Program-made: the position numbers and the translations under genes
Notes under the pieces: model-generated
The model's input: the letters and a program-made list of their open reading frames with translations, nothing else
Told to the model about the DNA's origin: nothing
The model's database searches: none
Assembly (NCBI GenBank): GCA_900752015.1
Contig: CAADTZ010000080.1
Location: forward strand, 1 to 26,601
DNA from: an uncultured Collinsella sp.
GTDB taxonomy: Bacteria > Actinomycetota > Coriobacteriia > Coriobacteriales > Coriobacteriaceae
DNA: 26,601 nt
Direction of reading: 5' to 3'
Shown here: piece after piece, positions 14,512-21,881 of the stretch
Position numbering within the stretch: position 1 is the stretch's first letter
Layout: every line of letters begins with the position of its first letter

Positions 14512-16017
14512 ATGGCGCACGAGCAGCACACCTATATCTGCATCGACCTCAAGACGTTTTATGCCAGCGTCGAGTGCGTCGACCGTGGGCTCGATCCGCT
14601 CACCACCAACCTAGTCGTTGCCGACGAATCGCGCGGACGCACGACCATCTGCCTCGCTATCACGCAGGCCATGAAGGACTTAGGTATTCACAACCGCTGC
14701 CGTCTGTTCGAGATTCCCGACGGCATCGACTGCATCAAAGCAGTGCCGCGCATGCAGCACTACATGGAGGTGTCGGCGCAAATCTACGGCATCTATCTGG
14801 AATACGTCAGCCCCCAGGACGTGCACGTCTACTCAATTGACGAGTGCTTTATCGACGTGACACCCTATCTGGACCTCTATCACACCGATGCGGAAGGCTT
14901 CGCCTGCATGTTGCGCGACGAGGTCCTGGCGCGCACCGGCATCACGGCGACGGTCGGCATCGGCCCCAACCTATTCCAGGCCAAGGTTGCACTCGATATC
15001 ACCGCCAAGCACGTACCCAGCCGCATCGGCATACTCGACGATGAGACCTTTCGCAAGGAAATCTGGCCCCATCGTCCCATCACCGATATCTGGGGCATCG
15101 GCCCCGGCGTGGCAGCACGACTCGAAAAATACGGCGTCTACGATCTGATGGGCGTCGCGGCGCTCGACGAAAACCTGCTTTACGACGAGCTCGGCGTCAA
15201 TGCCGAGTATCTCATCGACCACGCCTTCGGACGCGAGCCGACAACCATCGCCGATATCCAAGCCTATCGCCCGCAAGCAACTTCGACCACCACAGGACAG
15301 GTGCTCTCGAAGGGCTATGCCTACGAGCAGGCCTACACCGTCTTGCGCGAGATGGTCGACAACGCCGTGTTGGACTTGATCGATAAGCACGTGGTCTGCG
15401 ACAGCATCTCGCTCTTTGTGGGCTACGCGAGCGAGCGCGCCGACATACGCAGGCTTGATGCCAGCGGTACTGCACAATATGTGGACGGATGCGGACACCT
15501 GCGCTCGAGTACGTCGAGCATCGAACCCACCGCAACCGCCGGCCCCGAGCTCGCGCCCCGTGCTCCCAAGCCCGTCCAGCGCGATGACGAACGGCGCCGC
15601 CTGGTGCGCGAAGCGCAGGCAATCGATGGCATCTTTGTGGGAGAGCATGGTGGCAAACCGCGTGGTGGCTATGCCGCGCTCTTTGCGCACTCCAACGCCT
15701 CGCGCAAGCTGCCCGAGCGTACCAATTCGTTTAAGAAGATCATGGGCTATTTCGATGAGCTCTGGGCGCAGACTGTCGATCCCAAACGACCGGTCAAGCG
15801 CATCAACCTGGGCTTTAGCAATCTTGTGCCCGAGGAATTTGCCACCATCGATCTGTTCAGCGATATCGAGGCCGATGAGCGCGAGCGCGACCTGGCGCGC
15901 GCCGTCCTGGCCGTGAAAGGCAAGTACGGCAAGAACGCGCTCGTCAAGGGATTAAGCTTTACCGCCGGCGCCACCGCGCGCGAGCGCAACGATCAAGTTG
16001 GAGGACACCGTGCCTAA
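14512..16017 (+). CDS. Y-family DNA polymerase (UmuC/UvrX-like)
   Basis: A 501-residue error-prone translesion polymerase of the Gram-positive UmuC-like group (YqjW/UvrX). Catalytic acids are Asp12 in ICIDLKTFYASVE, with Tyr17 as likely steric gate, and Asp110-Glu111 in VYSIDECFID. The palm continues with GITATVGIGPNLFQAKVALD, and the thumb helix-hairpin-helix reads DIWGIGPGVAARLEKYGV. The little-finger domain is C-terminal, with a charged, Pro-rich insertion at about residues 320-375. ATG 14512 has GGAAGGG 6 nt upstream; GTG 14491 lies within the second LexA box and is rejected. The SOS-type promoter region and a YolD-like gene overlapping its end by 8 nt support induction by DNA damage. Confidence 0.9.
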   Translation: MAHEQHTYICIDLKTFYASVECVDRGLDPLTTNLVVADESRGRTTICLAITQAMKDLGIHNRCRLFEIPDGIDCIKAVPRMQHYMEVSAQIYGIYLEYVSPQDVHVYSIDECFIDVTPYLDLYHTDAEGFACMLRDEVLARTGITATVGIGPNLFQAKVALDITAKHVPSRIGILDDETFRKEIWPHRPITDIWGIGPGVAARLEKYGVYDLMGVAALDENLLYDELGVNAEYLIDHAFGREPTTIADIQAYRPQATSTTTGQVLSKGYAYEQAYTVLREMVDNAVLDLIDKHVVCDSISLFVGYASERADIRRLDASGTAQYVDGCGHLRSSTSSIEPTATAGPELAPRAPKPVQRDDERRRLVREAQAIDGIFVGEHGGKPRGGYAALFAHSNASRKLPERTNSFKKIMGYFDELWAQTVDPKRPVKRINLGFSNLVPEEFATIDLFSDIEADERERDLARAVLAVKGKYGKNALVKGLSFTAGATARERNDQVGGHRA

Positions 16018-16435
16018 ACCCAAACAACAGCCCATGCGCCCGCCGACCGCCTTCGAGCGCCTGGCGGACCCCGAGGGCAGACGCCGCGCAGCCGACCCCA
16101 ACCTCACTGCCAACGGTGCCGTGCGCGCCAACCGCGCCGCACAGTTTATGCCCTTTGCCGCCCTCACGGGATACTACGAACTCGTGCGCAAGCAGGAAAT
16201 CACCGTCGAGCAAAAACGTGAGCTCACGGAAGAAAAAGCCCTCGAGCTTTCGCAAAAGCTCGAGGGCCTCAAACGCGGCGACTTGGTGCGCGTCACCTAT
16301 TACGATACGTACGGCTATCGTAGCCGCACGGGCATTCTCGACGAAGCGTTACCCGCATTCAAGCTGCTCAAACTCAGGGATATCGCCATCAACTTCGACG
16401 ATATCCAGGACATTGAGCTACGCGGACGAGCCTAG
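16010..16435 (+). CDS. YolD-like protein, partner of the Y-family polymerase
   Basis: A 141-residue protein with the RAAQFMPFAALTGYYELV motif that marks YolD-like proteins. These are often encoded beside UvrX/YqjW polymerases, and their exact role is uncertain. The C-terminal half (GDLVRVTYYDTYGYRSRTG to the end) looks like a small beta-barrel. The start is GTG 16010, preceded by GGAGG at 5 nt and overlapping the polymerase stop by 8 nt; a TTG at 15998 is also in frame but would contain that ribosome site. The gene converges with the surface-protein gene, the two sharing a CTAG at their stop codons. A perfect 30-bp palindrome at 16238-16267 lies inside this coding sequence. Confidence 0.85.
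   Translation: MPKPKQQPMRPPTAFERLADPEGRRRAADPNLTANGAVRANRAAQFMPFAALTGYYELVRKQEITVEQKRELTEEKALELSQKLEGLKRGDLVRVTYYDTYGYRSRTGILDEALPAFKLLKLRDIAINFDDIQDIELRGRA
16233..16267 (-). terminator. Intrinsic terminator for the surface-protein gene, inside yolD coding sequence
   Basis: A perfect 13-bp stem (16238-16250 with 16255-16267, arms GCCCTCGAGCTTT and complement) with a CGCA loop is followed on the minus strand by TTTTTC (16237-16232). It lies 165 nt past the stop of the minus-strand gene, within codons of the convergent yolD-like gene. Confidence 0.75.
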
Positions 16436-18984
16436 CGACGAGAACGCTTGCGCAAGACGAGAGCAATGCCAAGCACTGCGGCAGCTGCAACCAGCAATCC
16501 CAAGACCAGCGTGAGGGTCGAGTCGCCAGCGCGAGGCAGCGAGCCGTCCTTCGGAGTCTTCTTAGCGGTCGTCGTGACGGTGGTCGTGGTGCTGCTCGAC
16601 TGGTCGTTGCCGCCCGTCTGGCTGCCACCAGGCTGATCGCCGCCACCCGGCTGCGAAGGATCGGTGGGTTCCGTCGGATCCGGAGTACCGGGATCAACCG
16701 GATTCTCCGAATTCTCCTTGCGCTGGATCCAGACCTGGCAACCATAGAACGGGTTGGCGGTACCAAGGCACAGACCCTGGTTGGTCACCGCAAAGGTGCG
16801 CAGACCATGGTTATACGGATCGTTAAAGCCATTGGTCGTCAGCGTCGTAAAGTTCACGCCGTCCTCGGTCACATACATATCAAAGCCGCGCTCGGCATCG
16901 CGCAGGTAGCACATGCACGTAAGGACACTCTGCAACTTCTTGAGGTTCTCCGCACTCAGCAGCTTATCGAGCGCATCCTGAATATCACCCGGCAGCTCGG
17001 TGCCATAGGCATCCTCGTACTGCTGCTTCAGGCTCTCATAGCTATCGAGCATGTCCTGATACTGGTCGGCAAAGGACTTGAAGTACGCGATCTCGCCATC
17101 GATCTTCTGGACATAAGCTGCGTCGTCCTCAAAGTCCCGGGACATCGTCGCGGCCTGATCGCAAAGATCGCCCGTGGCATCCTCCAGCGCATCGCTTAGA
17201 TCGCCAAAGCCCTTAGCAACCTCGGTCTTCTCGTCATCGACATCGACGGCCTTGTTTGAATCATCAAACTCAGCAGCTTCGTTCGAATCATCGACCTCGA
17301 CGGCCTCGTTTGAATCATCGTCCGCAAGCGTGTTCACGGGAACGATGGGGTCGTCAGGCGATTTCTTGTCGAGCAGGTGATCGAGCAGGTCCCTAAGGCG
17401 CTGAACCTGAGAGTCCCACTCCTCGGGCGTCATATCGATAATGTCGCCATTGGAGAACTGGCCGATCGGCTCAAGCAGGCTCGCGGTATCAAAGGTACCG
17501 ATATACAGCTTGCCGTCGAACTTCTGCATGCGCCAAATGTACTGGTTCTCGTTTCGGCCAAAGCCCGAAGTCAGGCCGGAAATACCGCCCTCGGGGAACA
17601 TGTCGGTGCGATCGCCAACGACGAGCTCCATGTTCTCGTCCTTGTCCATGCGATAGATGTTAACCGACTGCTCAAGATTGGCATTCACAAACGAGCAGTC
17701 AACGCCACCCATGCTGCCCTTGCCGCCCTCTTCGGTGTTGGATTTGTTGAACAGGATGCGCTCGAGGGCAATCTCCTCGTCGTTGTATTCACCGATATAG
17801 AGGTAGTCGTTGTAGACGATGAGGTTGGCAGCGCCAGAACGGGTACGGGCAGGATCGATGCCAAAGCAGTACTTTGCACCGTCCGTCTTCTGATCGCCGA
17901 CAATGGGAGTCCACGAATAGCTGCCGTCGGCATTCTTGTCGCCACGGACCATGGCAAACGACTGCATGGAATTATCATCGGGAGCGTTCTCGGGCGTACC
18001 GGTGCAGATGGTCGCATAGAGATGGCCATTGTACGAGACCATATCCCAAATGGCGCCGCCGTAGATGCTGTCCTGATAGCGAATCGCCGGATAGCCAAAC
18101 AGCGTCTCCGAGTTGGCAATCTCGGTGAAGCTGTCCTGGCCCTTCGAGGGGTCAGACGACGTCAGGATTGTCGACACAAAATTACCGTTCGCGTCTTTAC
18201 CCACATTACTGATGACGAGCTGGCCATCATGGACGCACATGCCGCGGATACCGGTAGAAATGCCCTGCTTGTAGGCGGCACCGTAATCCTGCATGCTCGA
18301 AAGGCCCTGATAGACAACTTTGTACTCATCCGTCTTAGGATCAATCTCATATACAGCAGGCAGGCCGCCTTTGCCGCCATTGGCCCTGACGCTGCCGCAG
18401 AAATAGAGCTTGCCCTTATAGCTCACGGCATTGCGGAACAAAGGGGCGACGCCGTTGAGCGATTCAGAGAGTAGCAGCTTGGTCTCACCGGTCTTGGTAT
18501 TGATCTTGACCAAGATGCCGCCGCTGTCCTTGTCGGCCGTGCCGTCCTCCTTCTGCTGTCCATAGAAGAACGTGCCGTTAAACATGGCCTCCAGCGTCAG
18601 GCGCATGGTCTCGACATCAAAGGAATCGCCCAGCGTACTATTCATGAGCGTAAGCGTGTTGCCCATCGCCGCATAGCAGGTGCCCACATAAAGCCAGTCA
18701 CCATAGCTCGCAGCCGCCCAAGTGTAGCTCTGGCCGCGATCGCCTTCGTTATTGGCCGTGTTACCGTCGGTGCCCGGAACGGCAACGGCACCGTCACCCT
18801 GGTAGTCGACGATGCCATCAGGCTGCGACGTTCCTACCGAAGGATGCGAGAGTTTCTCAAAGGAATACCCATTTCCCGCATTGTAGGTAACGGCACCCGA
18901 TGCGTCTTCGGCGTGCGCCGGCAGCGGCGATACCAAGATAGCGGCAAGCGCTGCCACCAAGCCAAGTGTTCCCACTCGTCTCAT
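16432..18984 (-). CDS. Secreted, sortase-anchored beta-propeller-like surface protein
   Basis: An 850-residue exported protein. Residues 1-25 are a signal peptide ending near AHA-ED. From about 60 to 520, blade-like segments recur: YGDWLYVGTCY, YKGKLYFCG, HDGQLVISN, YNGHLYATI, YNDYLYIGEY, FDGKLYIGTFD. A last one, GLCLGTANPFYGCQVW (about 740), suggests a beta-propeller. Between the last two blades is an insertion holding three 9-residue acidic repeats (DDSNEAVEV type, about 555-582) and a helical, coiled-coil-like stretch. A Pro/Gly/Thr-rich spacer follows, then LPRAG (816-820), a hydrophobic helix and RKRSRR: a cell-wall sorting signal in which the usual LPxTG Thr is Ala. Substrate or ligand is unknown. 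GGGGAGG lies 10 nt before ATG 18984. Confidence 0.85.
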   Translation of the reverse strand: MRRVGTLGLVAALAAILVSPLPAHAEDASGAVTYNAGNGYSFEKLSHPSVGTSQPDGIVDYQGDGAVAVPGTDGNTANNEGDRGQSYTWAAASYGDWLYVGTCYAAMGNTLTLMNSTLGDSFDVETMRLTLEAMFNGTFFYGQQKEDGTADKDSGGILVKINTKTGETKLLLSESLNGVAPLFRNAVSYKGKLYFCGSVRANGGKGGLPAVYEIDPKTDEYKVVYQGLSSMQDYGAAYKQGISTGIRGMCVHDGQLVISNVGKDANGNFVSTILTSSDPSKGQDSFTEIANSETLFGYPAIRYQDSIYGGAIWDMVSYNGHLYATICTGTPENAPDDNSMQSFAMVRGDKNADGSYSWTPIVGDQKTDGAKYCFGIDPARTRSGAANLIVYNDYLYIGEYNDEEIALERILFNKSNTEEGGKGSMGGVDCSFVNANLEQSVNIYRMDKDENMELVVGDRTDMFPEGGISGLTSGFGRNENQYIWRMQKFDGKLYIGTFDTASLLEPIGQFSNGDIIDMTPEEWDSQVQRLRDLLDHLLDKKSPDDPIVPVNTLADDDSNEAVEVDDSNEAAEFDDSNKAVDVDDEKTEVAKGFGDLSDALEDATGDLCDQAATMSRDFEDDAAYVQKIDGEIAYFKSFADQYQDMLDSYESLKQQYEDAYGTELPGDIQDALDKLLSAENLKKLQSVLTCMCYLRDAERGFDMYVTEDGVNFTTLTTNGFNDPYNHGLRTFAVTNQGLCLGTANPFYGCQVWIQRKENSENPVDPGTPDPTEPTDPSQPGGGDQPGGSQTGGNDQSSSTTTTVTTTAKKTPKDGSLPRAGDSTLTLVLGLLVAAAAVLGIALVLRKRSRR
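17239..17319 (-). repeat. Three 27-bp tandem repeats in the surface-protein gene
   Basis: Units 17239-17265, 17266-17292 and 17293-17319 each end TTYGAATCATC on the plus strand and encode the acidic 9-residue repeat DDSNEAVEV/DDSNEAAEF/DDSNKAVDV. Such in-frame units can expand or contract. Confidence 0.8.
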
Positions 18985-19256
18985 AAGGTTATAGCCTCCC
19001 CTGTCCTAAAGCCCAGTTTTAGCATTCTTCATTTCTGTCCACGGTTAATTGCAATCTGAGCACAGCAATAATCAGTGTATAAATATACACCTGTAATTTT
19101 TTGGACGGGTTCATAGATGCTCGATTGGTAGCGAATTCCGCGCAAACCGTCACCAAACTCCACTTATGCCGCATCTAAAGGTTATTTTTGCGCAAATTTT
19201 TGGATGCCGATAGTCACAATGGGCAGGAGGCTGGTACCCACCGGAGAGGGCAACGC

Positions 19257-19640
19257 CTACATTTTCATAACGTAATAGCCCGCACCCCTCACTGCCGTCT
19301 CGAGTGTGTCGCGATCAACCGGGCGCTTCGAGCGCACGCGTGCCGTGTGGTCCGCGTACGTTACCGTAGCCCACACGCCATCAAGCGCATTGAGGGCATT
19401 CGTCACATTCCGGGCGCAGCCGTCGCAACTCATGCCGCCGATAAGGAGTTCCTCACGATAGGGGTAGTGGGACTCGTCGGTGTCTGCCACCACAACCTTT
19501 TTGGCCTTCTTGCCGCTCGCACCATCGCTGCAGCAACTCTTCCCGTGTGTCGAAGCGGCAATGCGACGCAGTCCAAAAAACATGCCGACGGCAATGACGG
19601 TCAGCACGATGAGATTCGCAGGGTTGAGCAAGTCACTCAT
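19257..19640 (-). CDS. Membrane-anchored HMA-domain (copper-chaperone-like) protein
   Basis: A 127-residue protein with one N-terminal transmembrane helix (about residues 8-24), then a CC-containing basic linker (Cys36-Cys37), then an HMA domain. The HMA metal site is GMSCDGC (69-75; Cys72 and Cys75). HMA domains bind soft metals, usually Cu(I), and pass them to P-type ATPases. A membrane-tethered chaperone or metal sensor is likely; no CopA ATPase or CsoR gene is in the window. ATG 19640 has AAGGGGA 5 nt upstream; the frame to 19661 adds seven residues that include this ribosome site. A CsoR-like operator 29 nt before the start supports copper-responsive control. Confidence 0.85.
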   Translation of the reverse strand: MSDLLNPANLIVLTVIAVGMFFGLRRIAASTHGKSCCSDGASGKKAKKVVVADTDESHYPYREELLIGGMSCDGCARNVTNALNALDGVWATVTYADHTARVRSKRPVDRDTLETAVRGAGYYVMKM

Positions 19641-19668
19641 GCGTTCCCCTTTCAGTAGCACTATCTAG

Positions 19669-19685
19669 ATACCCCCATGGGGTGT
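19669..19685 (-). promoter_or_regulatory. CsoR-like operator (copper response)
   Basis: ATACCCC and GGGGTGT form 7-bp arms around CAT with one mismatch. This 7-3-7 layout matches the known B. subtilis CsoR site type (ATACCCT-N3-GGGGTAT). It sits directly upstream of the HMA protein gene. Confidence 0.6.
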
Positions 19686-19747
19686 CCCCATCTTAACCCA
19701 AAATCATGTCCGTTCGGTCAATTAGTTTTCCTCTTCAAACTTTTTTG

Positions 19748-19775
19748 TTGACCATGGCTTACTTTCGTGTATAAG
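19748..19775 (+). promoter_or_regulatory. Predicted promoter of the DUF3793-flavodoxin operon
   Basis: TTGACC (19748-19753) and TATAAG (19770-19775) are spaced by 16 nt. Just downstream (about 19776-19794) a CCTAGGCTAAC stretch faintly resembles a DtxR/IdeR-type iron box; this part is weak. Confidence 0.55.
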
Positions 19776-19813
19776 TTTTCCTAGGCTAACAGTTTAGATC
19801 CGTAAGGAGCACC

Positions 19814-20518
19814 GTGACCCGGACCATAGACATTCCAACGTTTCAGGCAGCGGTCGTGCGCAACTGCTCTCCCACGCTCGCGGGCATCAAGCCGGCATCG
19901 CTCTTTACCTATCCCGGCGTCTACGCCCATCAGGATGGTTCGGACGCGACCGCGTCAATCGCAGAACGCCGAGCACGCCTGCTCAACGTTATCGCCCAGT
20001 GCAACCGCGAGCTTAACTCGCTCGGCATTCATCTGAGCGTTTTGGTCTGGCGCCCCTGCGGGGCGCTCGTATACGCATATCGGCCCAATAGCCTCGCCAC
20101 TTACCTTGCTGACCCGCGCGCCAAAACGGCACTCGCCAAGGAGGGCTACGACACCGGCAACCTCTCGGCATGTCTTGTGCACCTGGCATCGCGCATCACG
20201 CTCGCAAGCAATAACGCCGCGGAATGCGCATGCGGCCAAACCCGATGCGCATTGGACCATCAAGCACGCTACGACAACGGCTGCACCTGCGAGTTTCCAC
20301 ACGAAATTGGCTACTTCCTGGGGTATCCCTACGACGACGTGCACGAGTTCATCGCCCAACGTGGCGAGAACTACAAGATCTTTGGAGCCTGGAAGGTCTA
20401 TACGAATGCCGAGCAGGCGCTTGCGACGTTTGATGCGTACCGTGCCTGCACCCAACACCTCACCTTTATCTATCAGCAGGGCTGCAGCTTGGCGCAACTT
20501 GCCCAGGCGACCCGATAG
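19814..20518 (+). CDS. DUF3793-family protein
   Basis: A 234-residue protein recognised as DUF3793 by FPHEIGYFLGYPYDDVHEFI (from residue 161) and the following NYKIFGAWKVYTNAEQALATF. The family's function is unknown, but from memory its genes often lie beside flavodoxin and iron-transport genes, as here, where a flavodoxin gene follows 46 nt downstream. Unusually for the region just before the motif, there are five cysteines in CAC-x4-C (138, 140, 145) and CTC (157, 159), which could bind metal or a cluster. The start is GTG 19814 with AAGGAG 6 nt upstream. No signal peptide or membrane segment is seen. It is divergent from the HMA protein gene, so the shared intergenic region may integrate metal signals. 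Confidence 0.85.
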   Translation: MTRTIDIPTFQAAVVRNCSPTLAGIKPASLFTYPGVYAHQDGSDATASIAERRARLLNVIAQCNRELNSLGIHLSVLVWRPCGALVYAYRPNSLATYLADPRAKTALAKEGYDTGNLSACLVHLASRITLASNNAAECACGQTRCALDHQARYDNGCTCEFPHEIGYFLGYPYDDVHEFIAQRGENYKIFGAWKVYTNAEQALATFDAYRACTQHLTFIYQQGCSLAQLAQATR

Positions 20519-20564
20519 AACGTACAAACCGCGGCCGCACGCCGCACAACCGAAAGGACTCAAT

Positions 20565-20984
20565 ATGAGCAAGATCGCAGTCGTCTACTGGAGCGGCACA
20601 GGCAACACCGAGGCCATGGCAAACCTCGTCGCCGAGGGCGCAACGTCAGCCGGAGCCGAGGCCGCAGTCATCCCCTGCGCCGACTTCTCTGCCGACAAGG
20701 CCACCAACTATGATGCCATCGCCTTCGGCTGCCCCGCCATGGGCTCCGAGGAGCTTGAATACGATGAGTTCCAGCCCATGTGGGATGAGGTCAAGGAAGC
20801 CCTCGGCGACAAGAAGGTCATCCTCTTTGGTTCCTATTCGTGGGCCGAGGGCGAGTGGATGGACAACTGGAAGGCGGACGCCGACGAGGCGGGCGTCAAC
20901 GTCGTCGATTCCGTCATCTGCTACGATGCGCCCGACGATGAGGGCGAGGCGGCCTGCAAAGCCCTGGGAGCGGAGCTGGCCTAA
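20565..20984 (+). CDS. Flavodoxin
   Basis: A 139-residue short-chain flavodoxin, an FMN-binding electron carrier that can replace ferredoxin under iron limitation. The FMN phosphate loop is VVYWSGTGNTEAMA (residues 6-19, SGTGNT); the second and third loops are AFGCPAMGSEELEY and LFGSYSWAEGEWMD, both typical of clostridial-type flavodoxins. The length is typical. ATG 20565 has AAGGA upstream. It is co-transcribed with the DUF3793 gene and followed by a strong hairpin terminator. Confidence 0.93.
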   Translation: MSKIAVVYWSGTGNTEAMANLVAEGATSAGAEAAVIPCADFSADKATNYDAIAFGCPAMGSEELEYDEFQPMWDEVKEALGDKKVILFGSYSWAEGEWMDNWKADADEAGVNVVDSVICYDAPDDEGEAACKALGAELA

Positions 20985-21060
20985 CGAAGCCGTCAGAAAG
21001 TCGCAAAGCAACTGACAGCCGAGCATTGCACAACAACAGTCGTTCACGCCCAAACAAAAA

Positions 21061-21087
21061 CGGGGGCCGGATACTATCCGGTCCCCG
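21061..21087. terminator. Bidirectional terminator between flavodoxin and the ABC ATPase gene
   Basis: Near-perfect 13-bp arms (21061-21073 with 21075-21087, one wobble) give a hairpin with CGGGG base. The minus-strand side runs into TTTTTG and the plus side into TTTGC, so it can serve both convergent units. Confidence 0.8.
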
Positions 21088-21116
21088 TTTGCTATATCGA
21101 CAACTTCGACGCGCCG

Positions 21117-21869
21117 CTACGAGATATTGCCCAAGAACGCCTTGGTGCGTTCGCTCTTGGGATGGTCGAAAACCTCGCTCGGCGTACCCTCTTCCACGAT
21201 AACGCCGCCGTCCATAAAGACGACGCGGTCGGCGACGTCGCGGGCAAAGCCCATCTCGTGCGTCACCACGATCATGGTCATACCGTCACGCGCAAGATCG
21301 CGCATAACGCCAAGGACGTCGCGGACAAGCTCGGGGTCAAGCGCTGACGTGGCCTCGTCAAAGAGCATCACGTGCGGATTCATCGACAGGGCACGGGCGA
21401 TGGCCACGCGCTGCTGCTGACCGCCCGAGAGCTGGCTCGGCATAAAGTCGATACGCTCGGCAAGACCGACCTTGGTCAGCTCCTCGATGGCAATCTTCTC
21501 GGCCTCTTCCTTGCTGCGCTTGAGCACCTTTTGCTGCGCAAGCATGACGTTCTTTTTGACCGACAGGTGCGGGAACAGGTTGAACTGCTGAAACACCATG
21601 CCCAGGTGCGTGCGCACTTTGTTGAGGTCGACACCCTTGGCGCACACATCCACGCCCTCAACGACAATCGAGCCGCTCGTGGGATGCTCCAGACGATTGA
21701 TGCAGCGAAGCATCGTCGACTTGCCCGAGCCCGAAGGACCCAGGACTACGACGACCTCACCCTTGTGAACATCCAGATCGATATCGCGCAGGACCACGTT
21801 ATCGCCAAAGGCCTTCTGGAGGTTCTTGATGCTAACGACGACCTCGTTCGAGTTATTGGTTTCGCTCAT
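21117..21869 (-). CDS. Polar amino acid ABC transporter ATP-binding protein (GlnQ-like)
   Basis: A 250-residue ABC ATPase that energises amino-acid uptake. Walker A is GPSGSGKST (44-52), the Q-loop Gln94 lies in VFQQFNLFPH, the signature is LSGGQQQR (147-154), Walker B VMLFDEATSALDP (167-179) and the switch His204 in VVTHEMGFA. The QFNLFPHLSV stretch and the length are typical of the polar amino-acid (GlnQ/HisP) family. It is the last gene of a three-gene operon, 12 nt after the permease, and ends before a bidirectional terminator. ATG 21869 is preceded by GGAGG. Confidence 0.95.
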   Translation of the reverse strand: MSETNNSNEVVVSIKNLQKAFGDNVVLRDIDLDVHKGEVVVVLGPSGSGKSTMLRCINRLEHPTSGSIVVEGVDVCAKGVDLNKVRTHLGMVFQQFNLFPHLSVKKNVMLAQQKVLKRSKEEAEKIAIEELTKVGLAERIDFMPSQLSGGQQQRVAIARALSMNPHVMLFDEATSALDPELVRDVLGVMRDLARDGMTMIVVTHEMGFARDVADRVVFMDGGVIVEEGTPSEVFDHPKSERTKAFLGNIS

Positions 21870-21881
21870 GATAGGACCTCC

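Noticed and set aside
19075..19090. GTGTAT-AAAT-ATACAC palindrome as promoter/operator of the surface-protein gene
   Set aside because: No convincing -35/-10 pair fits it on the minus strand; kept only as an AT-rich palindrome of unknown meaning.
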